Source: Eutreptiella sp. 'Long Island Sound 2002'
Lineage: Eukaryota; Euglenozoa; Euglenophyceae; Eutreptiales; Eutreptiaceae
DNA length: 64,000 nt
Direction of reading: 5' to 3'
Assembly (NCBI GenBank): GCA_964036045.1
Contig: OZ038385.1
Location: 58,809,919 to 58,873,918, forward strand
Part shown: positions 55,701 through 64,000 of the stretch, in pieces
Position numbering within the stretch: position 1 is the first letter of the stretch
Layout of the letters: the number at the start of each line of letters is the position of its first letter
Program-made: the position numbers and the translations under genes
Notes under the pieces: model-generated
The model's input: the letters and a program-made list of their open reading frames with translations, nothing else
Databases searched by the model: none
What the model was told of the DNA's origin: nothing

Positions 55701-57459
55701 GGTGAGGATGTTTGTGGACCCCAAGTTGACGAGCAACGGTCAGGTGTGTATACCAATCCAAGCAAGTCCTAACCCGCCAATCACCGGATGGCCTGAATCT
55801 TAACCATGATTGCGGAGTTCTAATCTCCCGCATCATTGCTCCCATCTTTGGTTGACTTGATGATATCGCTGCTAACCTATATCGTATGTGCAGTAGAAAA
55901 ACAGTGTCTAAAGCTGGTACTGTTGAATTTTTTGAACTACTTCACTTCACCAGCAATCAACTGCATCATCAAGCGAAGGGACCTGCAGTTGGTTAAGTCC
56001 CAAGGATGCAGATATGTGCCTTATGCTGCCTACGTCCTTTGTGCCATGGGGCATCAAAATTGTAGCCTCATTGCGGATGGCCCGGTCTCAAACTTCAAGT
56101 CCAATGTGAGGACTCAACATCTAATGGGTCTAAAAAACAAAGCTTTAGCAGGCCTTCTCACCCCCAACCCTACCATTTTGTGTTGCCTTGATCCTAGCAC
56201 TTGCATTGCACCACATTTGAGCAGTGGCAGTGGCAGCATCCATTAGCACGGATCCAAAGTCCCCATAATCCAAGTTTGGTCACATTGTGTGAGAGTTCAA
56301 TCATTGTGGTTACCCTGGGATGGTGGGTCTCCCCAATGTGCAAGGCACACCAATGGTTGCAAGCTTTGAGGCCACGGCGAGACTCGTTTGATTGTCCGCT
56401 CTAGAACCCACTTTCCCTTGCCAAATTGTGTTTGTTTTGTATGTTTCCCTCGTGCCCCTTCCACAAACCGTGGACATGAAAGCACACTTCACTGCGACAT
56501 TCCTCAATAGCACATGCTTTGGAAACCTCCACATGATCCTTTTGACCCATGGGGGGCCCTTAGAACAAGGTTCGTGAACCAGGAGCATGGTGCAACTAAA
56601 AGGGATACAAGTGACCGGCTTGCGTGACAGGTAATTCTATGCCCCAGTTTTTGCAATTTCAATATTGCTAGGTTGAATGGGGGGGGGGGGTCATGTCTGG
56701 GAGCTCCTCTTCAACTGCCAGGCCAGCCCCTTGTAGGTCGGAGGCTACAATTTCCCCATGGTTCACCCAATCCTCTCCACAAAGGTTGTCTGGGCCAAAA
56801 TAGAGCTTCTAGGCCCCTTCCCCGTTAAGGGGAACACCGAACTGTGGGGGGAGGGGTTGGGGGGTAGAGGGGTTCTAGGCGAGCATCCGCAGAATCCTCC
56901 GCTATGCTCAATTACCATCATCATTTCTACGACAATTACTACCTTGGGGTGTTTGGTCTCGAAATACATTGCCTTGTGTGCACGCGTCTGGACTGAAGTT
57001 GCGGCTCTTTATCGAGCTGGGTGAGGCACGAGCAAGTTGTGCTAATGTGCTTTTGTGGCTCTTCGTTGGTTGCTATCTTTGTTTCTCCGTACCAACTGCC
57101 CCACCACGTCTTCGTTCCCTCGCAAATGGAGCATGGTCCTCCCTAATGCATTTGTTGCTCCATGTGTGCAAGTATTGTAACCATACAAGTTATGGTTGTT
57201 TGTACACCATTGCTTTGATACCACACTGTGGTGTTACCTGTTTTAAAGCGACTGGACCCCCGGTGCTGTGAATTGCCCCTAATAGAATTGAGCGATGCCA
57301 GTGAGATGTCACACCAATGTCATGTCATGGTGACCGTAATGCCAAAGTCTCGGTAGACATACTACGGTGTTGTTCTCAATTACTACTGTCTTGTACTTCT
57401 AATGGTTCTGCATAGCTAGAGCATTGAAGAGCCACCACGTTTCTCCTATGTGGTGGGCT
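52791..57459. other. Noncoding stretch, no supported gene
   Basis: Frames are short, shared by both strands and without domain signals. It includes ATAGAGT(T)CTGACC-type tandem units (52,900-53,020), an 18-C run (53,617-53,634), a G/C-run patch (about 55,380-55,405) and a 12-G run (56,679-56,690). Two similar ~300-bp segments ending CTCACTTCCCTCGGCATGC- and CTTCCTCCCTGGGCAC-like around 54.35-54.95 kb suggest old duplications (TCCGCTCCTT...TAGAGGGA recurs three times). Confidence 0.4.
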
Positions 57460-58589
57460 TGGGTCTGAGAAGGGCGCTGGAGGAGGACTTGTTTTGGTGG
57501 TGCCTGCTCCTCTTTGTCCAAGGAGCTCTTTCGCTTTGATCCATGGTGCAAAATTAACATTGTTATGCATGCAAATGTTGGTCCATTGAGCTCGTTTGGT
57601 GGTGCTCACCAATGTCGCCTCGTATTTGAACGCAAACACCCACACATAGCGGAATACATCAACAAACATTTACAGGAACTCACGTTGAGTTTCAATGGGT
57701 ACGAGTTAATGGTGCTTTGCTGCATTGAGTGTGTATGTGTTGGTGGGTGCCATCAATGATGATAATTGTCATGGCTTTCACCGTGCCCAGATATCTTTGA
57801 TGCTCCTTATCAAGGGCGCCTGTCAAGAACGCGAGCGCGCAACATGATCGGCAAACTCACGTCGCATCACCATTTGTCCGAGAACGAGTGTCTCTTCATC
57901 TTATCCCGTTTATTGGGAATTCACGACCCTGGAGCCACTGTTGAGACATATTTGGATGTGTTGGACTCGCTCGGATGTCTATCCCAAGTGGTGTGGAAAT
58001 TCGTGCCCCTCTCTATCATTTGATCCAAGCAAGCCACCGGCAAGCGACATGGGAGGAGATGGGCCTCGCATCCTTAGAGCTACGAAAGCAATTTTTTGGC
58101 TGCATTCTTTTAGGATGAGGACCCGGACAGCATTTTCGGCATGAAATCGGTGGAGGAACCGTCGGACAACGACGACGACGACGACGACGACGAAGTCGAG
58201 GCGTTCCCGTTGTCGCCACGCGGCGTGGCCCTCCCCCTTTTGCAAGTTTGTCCCTAGGCCGCCACTACTACACCTCTTCCGTTTCTTACACTCGTCCCGG
58301 GTCGAGTAGTGAGGGGAATTCTTGGTGGGGGTTTCTTCAAATCGCTTCTTGCGGTTCAAGATGCATGTGACAGTGGACTGACTATCAATGCAGGAGTGAC
58401 ACGGTTGCGAGAAAGTGCAAGTTGTGCGGGAGGGACACAGTGGAGTCGGATTGCTGTCCGCATGTCCTACAGCCCACATTCGCTGTACCACTCTGCGTGC
58501 CCTGTGTCAGTGACACGACACGCTTGTGACCAATACTGAAGATAGTCCGCATCACTGTTGTGCCACATTTGGCCCCGTGTTCCATTGCT
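57460..58589 (+). other. Possible exon remnants, unidentified
   Basis: Two weak candidates on the plus strand: a frame at about 57,766-58,023 (GRLSRTRARNMIGKLTSHHH) and an acidic frame at 58,141-58,256 (MKSVEEPSDNDDDDDDDD, EVEAFPLSPRGVA) built on a GAC repeat (about 58,170-58,194). Neither has a recognised domain. Composition of the second resembles the accessory proteins of A-C. Confidence 0.25.
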
Positions 58590-59170
58590 GCCCTTGTAGG
58601 CTAATTGTCGCTCTGCGTGGCTGCCGGTGCCCTGTTCCACCTTCCCTGTCTGCAGTAGCAAGCCATTTCTATTTGCTTCATGTGACTACTGATGTTCTGC
58701 GTATCCTGTACCACAGTTGCCCGTGCCCTTGACCACTGCCACTAGCACCTGCCACACTCTACTACTGCTGCCAATGCAGGCCTGGTATGACTGCTGCCGC
58801 TGCATGGTCAGCAGTACTGCTGTCCCTGCCTGCACCACTGCACTGCATGGCATGTGTCACTGCCACCGCATGCCCTGCTCAGCTGATGTATGACCTGTAC
58901 CACTACGACCAGTTCATATTCTGCACCACTGCTGCCACTGCATGCCTTGTACCACTGCGGCCCCGGCTTGCACTGTGTCGCGGCAGGCACTGCGTATTTG
59001 CTCCCATATCATGCTTCCCCGCCACTGCTGCCACCACATGCCCTGTACCCAGTGCTGCATTACAACGCAAATTGTGTAAGGAGGAGGTAACCCCCCCCCC
59101 TCCCAGGTTCAACCCCCCCCCCTTTGCCCCTAGTTGAGTTGAGCTCGTGTTGCATTTTGCATTTCTGCAG
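58590..59170. repeat. Motif family K: CACTGCTGCCACTGCATGCCCTGTACC array, intron-like
   Basis: About ten degenerate copies of a ~30-bp unit (ACTGC[TC]GCCACTGCATGCC[CT]TG, TACCACTGC). The block ends with CATTTCTGCAG at 59,160-59,170, a good acceptor. The motif returns at 59,375-59,455. It matches the pattern of motif-filled introns seen in elements A-D. Confidence 0.55.
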
Positions 59171-61467
59171 TCATCCGGCAGTGACCAAATGTTTCAGGAT
59201 GTGACGTTTCTGTATAGTTTTGTGTTCCCTCTTGCGTACCACACTATCCACATGCCCCCTGTCCAAGAAATACAGCAAGCGCCCAGAAACCTCCAGGAAG
59301 TAATGAGAAGCATCCAGAGTCCCCCAAGAATCAAATCTCTCGTATTTTCCCAATGCAACCCTGCCTATACCACCGCCGCCATGCATGCGTGCCCTGCCAA
59401 TGCTGTCACTGCATGCCCAGCACCGTTGCTGCCACCTCATGGCACGATTCCTGCATATTGTCATTTCTACATTGCTACAGATGAATGTCGTGCCAATTTT
59501 TCCAAAAAGCGCAATATCAGTGTAAGAGGAATCCAACAGATAAATCCCGGTTAGGGTACACGGGGTCATGCTTTGCCCAATAGTGACAATCGGAGTGGTT
59601 CCATGGAATTGTATCAACTGTGTGGGTCCTACTGCACATTACACAACCCGGCCATGATGGCAGCCGCGGGGCCAATGGGTGCCACCAACCCCCCAACCTA
59701 CTCCTCCCACTGCAACTTTTTTAAAATTGGTGTCGCCACTGAGCCAATTTTTAGAGTGGGCCACCAAATAAACACTCCACATGCTACTTGGCTCATCGTT
59801 GTCAGTGTCACGAGGCAATCTATTTGAGTCATATATGGCGGGGTAGGGCCGCCTGTGTGTGCCCCCCAGCCCGCACCACCACCACCAGTAGCAGAGTTCT
59901 CCACATCTCATGGTTGTGTGTGCAAAGAAACCAAGCAAAATGGAGTACATTCATTAATAGGTTGTGGAGCAGCTCATTGGGGACTAGACAACGGGCTCGG
60001 GGGAGGGGGGGGGGGGGGCTCGGGGGTTGGGGGCTTGGCGTTCTGGACCTCCAATTCACAATCCGCGGTGTTCCTTGGCTTGGGGCTGGGGGGGGTTTCC
60101 GGGGGCTCCAATCCACGATCCATGGTACAATCTATGGGGCGATCCACTGCCATGGACAACGTAGAGTGAGGAGACAGGTTGTCAATTGGATTGTGATTGC
60201 AACATACATTATACATTGTACAAACATTTGAAAAACAATCTTTTTTCCTTTTGTGCTTGCATGCCACTCCCCAACACCGGATGCAATTTGCACAATTTTT
60301 CTCCAAGAAGCGATTGTGGATTGTTTTGTGCTTTAAGCTTGCATGCCACACCACAACACAGGAAGCATTTTGAACAACTTTTTTTTTTCAAGAAGCACCC
60401 TAACTAACAGCTTATGTGCTCAAAACTACGATGCATAGTGCATGCATGCACAGTGGGACCCCCTTTCCCCCCATGCCACTCACAGGGTTTTGTGAGGTTA
60501 GCCCAAATTTCTCAGTTTGTGGTGTTGTGTTTGCTTGATGTGCCTTCCGTGCCTTCGTCTTTTGCGTTTGGGGGGTTTTGTTGGGTTTTGAAATTTTCGG
60601 TCCGCACACCTAGGCAAGGTGGGGCTGGGGGGCGTTTTTTCAGACCTCCAATCCACGTTCCGCGCCAATCCTGGGGGGGGGGGGGGGGTTCCGGGACCTC
60701 CGATCTACCGCGGATCGGATTGCCTAGTCTCCATTGGATATGGGCATTGAGTTGAGCCTGAATTCAATTTTGTCCATGTGGTTTTGGGCCAGCTGTTTTC
60801 ATGCTATATTCTCACGTTTAGTTTCAGGGCAACTACGGCTGTCGGCAGTGGGCGGAAAGTGTTACTAGCTAGGAGATTCAAAGCCGATCCTAAGGATGCA
60901 ATAGTTGGATTGTCGAGATGTGACCCATCTAGAGGGCAAACGCACGATGCCATTACACATGTGATGAAGTATCACAGGGTAGGCTTTGCACCTAAATTTT
61001 TGGTGCAGTAATTGGCTGTGAACCACTTTGTGACCCCACATCGCTTCCTGTATTGATCTCATCCATTCAGGGTTTGCCCGGAGAAGCGCTCGAAAGTTTT
61101 CGTTTTTTCTTTTGACCCACCAACTCATCTCATCCCCACCATTTATCCTCCCTTGGTATGAATTGACCGGAAGCGAATAGCAGCGTCTTTCCCCACTGAT
61201 AAATCGGCCATCGAAAGGTAGGGAATGTGCACAACAAGCGACATTGCTCGCCTAGAAGTGGAGTTTCTTGGTATTTGTGTCCCCACTCCCCTCCTTCTTG
61301 GGGGTACAAACCTGACATCCGAAGGTCTCGGCCTCCACCCGGGATTGGCAGTTTCACCGTTGCAGAAAAATGACCACAAACCCCCAACAAATCTTTATAT
61401 TTCCGAACACACCAATTTTCAACCAACACTGTTTTGGGGATTCCTCTTGTGACACCCCAACCTGCCC
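59171..61467. other. Repeat-rich stretch without supported genes
   Basis: Contains two ~75-bp imperfect tandem units (GCTTGCATGCCAC...CAAGAAGC, 60,255-60,400) and related CCTCCAATCCACGNTCC blocks (60,045-60,130; 60,640-60,715), one with a 16-G run. A possible exon (RKVLLARRFKADPKDAIVGL, 60,857-61,009) shows no known domain. Confidence 0.35.
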
Positions 61468-61844
61468 AGGGTTTCACCGTCAACACTGAAACCCTGGGGT
61501 CAAGACTGTGTTGTACTACACTCTGGGCTGTATGCAACCCCTTACGCCTGTCTACATACCCCCCTTGGGATGGTGGTGGTGGTTCATTTTGGGTGGGATG
61601 GATTATATGAGCACCTGGGTGTGCTTACTAGTGCAGGGTAGTTTCATTGTCAACGGTGAAACTCTGCCTTACTCCGGAGGATATGACATAGTATCAACGA
61701 CTGGAGCACATAGCTGCAGGAACTCGATGACCGGAAATAGTCTCACTGTTAACAGTGAAACTAGTTGTGATGCCGTGGCGCATGTGTGTGTACTGAGAAA
61801 ACGGTAACAGGCATCAAGCGCTTTCAGTGTTGACAGTGAAACTG
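61468..61844. repeat. Motif family L: four AGTTTCACTGTTAACAGTGAAACT palindromes
   Basis: Copies at 61,468-61,495, 61,640-61,663, 61,738-61,763 and 61,821-61,844. Each is an imperfect palindrome of 22-28 bp centred on GTYAAC or GTTGAC, with different unique DNA between them. Confidence 0.75.
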
Positions 61845-62884
61845 TTTCCCACATTGTGGTGTCCAGGGTTAAACTGGAAAAGCGGGTAAAGTGAATTTCA
61901 TTTTTTGGAAGAGGCCTGTAAAAAACGGAACCGGAAATATCGCCGGACCGTCGTCTTGTCCAATGTATAACCCTCGTCCCGTACCACTAGGGGGTGCGTT
62001 CGATTCCCACTAGATCCCCCATCCTAGCCACCCTGTGGCATACCACACCAGTACATGGTCACCCACTAGGCATGGTAAGTGCCCCGTTGCAGAGGGGGTA
62101 CACTACTAGTACTACCAAACCGGTAGTTTTTAGGCATGTTTTGTAGTATATAGGTGACCATGTAGTGAGACACCAGATTTCTAGCCATGGGTGTAGGAAA
62201 AGTACCCCACCAGGACTTGGAGGCTTCCTTGTGGATGTGGTGCATGGGGGGACAGTGCGGTCGTTGGATATTCGCCGGGGCAACCCCAGGACTTCATCAT
62301 GGCCGCCATACGGGTTATGGGACATCAATGTCACCAAGACGGCGGGATTGGGGGACGTATTGGTCCGGTTATCTTAGGAGGCCTTAATTGCCTGCCCTGG
62401 TGACCCTCAAGAAGTCGAATTTGTTACCCTGAAATGGGGTGTTTTTTTAGGGTATGAAATGCAGGGGGGGGGGGGTCACTGTTTTAGTTTATGTTTTAAA
62501 AGCCCTTTTGTGCACCATACCAAGGTTCCAATTCTAAATAGTCAATTTCAACCCCCAAATCAGCCAAATTCCAAAAATGAAGCGAAATTTCGCCACTCCT
62601 TTGAAATTGGCCGATATCATACCCCTTTTTCATGCATTTTTTGACTCATGAGACGCGAAATTTCGCCACTCCTTCATTATTTGATGTTTTGATACCCTTA
62701 TTGTGTATTTGTATATTTGTGTGCTAATTTGATTTCATTTGTCCCGAAATTTGTGCCTTTGATGAATTTTATGAACATTCCGACAATCTTGACGTGCAGT
62801 ATGTTCCGTGTTCTGAGGCAAATATGTGAGTACTTGCTTTGAGGTGACCACAGGACATGGATCCGGCACTGCTAAGGGTGGTTT
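61845..62884. other. No recognised gene
   Basis: Includes a 14-G run (62,464-62,477) and two copies of GCGAAATTTCGCCACTCCTT (about 62,583 and 62,656). No frame is supported. Confidence 0.4.
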
Positions 62885-64000
62885 GTGGCAAGTCGTGAGT
62901 TTCAGAACGTTGATGACCTCATGACGGATGTTGCCAATGGGGGCTGTGCAAGGTTATTGGCTGTGTGGGCCCTGGCAATGCGGACAAATCAACGATTACG
63001 GAAGGACTTTACACGGTTGCTGTTTGCCCATGGAATATGGAAGAAGCCCCGTTGGTACACTGTTTTCTCAAATCAATTGCTATGCTTGTGGCGACTTCTG
63101 AGAAAGATGGCAGCCCCTCATGCACAGTCCCAGGATGTACCAATACCTATTTCATTGAGCCGGAGGACCCGCCGATTGTTGGCTCCCACATGACTTGTGC
63201 ATGCAGCTATGCCCTCACTTACTGCCAATGCGCGACAACAAGCAACTTGGCTTTGGCAAAGCATGCAGAACCACCAAATGGCGCTCTGGTATGACAATTG
63301 GGTGAAAAAGAATTATTGGCTGGACCCGCTGCATCCTGACCACTCCATAAATTGCACAGTTGTGGCCGTGTTACATTTGCCAGCCCTACCACCATTTCTC
63401 GGTCATGTCTCACTACTTGATGCCATTCAGACAATTGGGGCGCGTGTTGATGCTTTACAACTTTGTCATGCGGATTTGTTTCGGCGGGTTTATGCTCTTC
63501 CTGACATGATTTAGCGTACCTTTGTCAGAGTCCCCCTGGACATTGTGCAGCAAAATGTGCTATCTCTCCGTTGGCAACCAATGATGCTGTCTCAACTACG
63601 GTGTGGAACCAAAACTGGATCACTTGAAACTGCTAAATGCAATCCGGCATGTGCAGCAGGCAACTCGTCATGATTTACCACTGTGTGTGGATATGAAGAT
63701 TCACTATGAGCTCTTGAAATACCTGTATGGGCAGAGTTACACATCATGGAACTTCTAGCTGCACTGGTCAAGCCTGCCCCTCATCTACGGGGTTTGGCAC
63801 CCGTACACGCATATGATCACCATGCTTTACCGCAACTGTTTGCCCATTATCTGTCTGATCGAGAGAGTACACACCGATTTCAAGGAAGGGGATGCAGTAC
63901 CAACAAAGGTGAAGCTCCTTCATATGGAGAAGACAATACTGGCGCTTTGTGTGAATGCTGGCACTTACCTACCAAGAGTTCAGGCAAAACTTGATGCATT
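62885..64000 (+). pseudogene. Decayed transposase-like gene running off the window
   Basis: Coherent protein blocks occur in shifting frames: LYTVAVCPWNMEEAPLVHCF, SCTVPGCTNTYFIEPEDPPI, YDNWVKKNYWLDPLHPDHSI, NCTVVAVLHLPALPPF, VRVPLDIVQQNVLSLRW, VDMKIHYELLKYLYGQSY and IYGVWHPYTHMITMLYRNC. Stops are TAG at 63,512 and TAG at 63,756, and there is at least one frameshift near 63,600. The arrangement resembles a large family of uncharacterised transposase-like proteins in algae and other protists, by recollection only. The 3' end lies beyond 64,000. Confidence 0.4.

Noticed and set aside
55836-56246. 136-codon plus-strand frame as a gene
   Set aside because: No domain, no splice or start context, and composition like its noncoding surroundings.
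61960-62020. tRNA gene (GCGTTCGATTCCCA resembles a T-arm/B box)
   Set aside because: The T-stem has a mismatch and no acceptor, D or anticodon arm can be folded around it.

Overview
The window is eukaryotic nuclear DNA, most likely from a unicellular alga or related protist. The evidence is GT-AG spliced genes, a five-exon eEF1B-gamma gene, and a retroelement with an N-terminal GIY-YIG domain, an order described from green algae and protists. The species cannot be fixed from sequence alone. Only eEF1B-gamma (about 1.4-3.9 kb, minus) is a clear host gene. Most of the rest is mobile DNA, much of it nested.

Layout. 1-5.5 kb: eEF1B-gamma, a small unidentified gene and palindromic motif remnants. 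5.5-12.7 kb: a Penelope-like retroelement with a 5'-truncated copy directly upstream of it. 12.7-14.3 kb: a degraded motif-bearing element and an exon of an unidentified gene. 14.3-27.8 kb: a piggyBac-like transposon (A) carrying a second, related one (B) near its right end and a small DNA element (E) in its accessory gene. 27.8-29.4 kb: remnants, including a PHD-finger-like exon that resumes the exon A interrupted. 29.5-49.6 kb: a deleted retroelement between 506-bp direct repeats. Its right repeat was split by DNA transposon C (32,725-42,391) and by a second transposon, D2 (42,415-49,486). C was itself split by D1 (37,517-41,296), a deleted copy of D2. 49.6-64 kb: a decayed candidate transposase gene, repeat-rich noncoding DNA and a second decayed transposase-like gene running off the window.

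The most striking pattern is that each DNA-element family has its own short, often palindromic motif. The motif is repeated many times in its termini and again inside most introns of its own genes: GCAACCGCC/TGACACCGCTT in A, GTTACCCGGGTAAC in B, TAGCGCGCGCTA in C, AGTTATCGCGCGATAACT in D, AGTATACGGCCGTATACT in E. Families F, G, H, K and L show the same style in remnants. eEF1B-gamma introns show none of these. Elements C and D encode very divergent transposases that share an almost identically spaced candidate D-D-E triad and make 2-bp target duplications. D also carries two predicted 2-oxoglutarate/Fe(II) dioxygenases (one TET/JBP-like, one PhyH-like). In the four insertions into coding exons or repeats that could be checked, removing the element plus one target duplication restores the interrupted reading frame or the known empty site.
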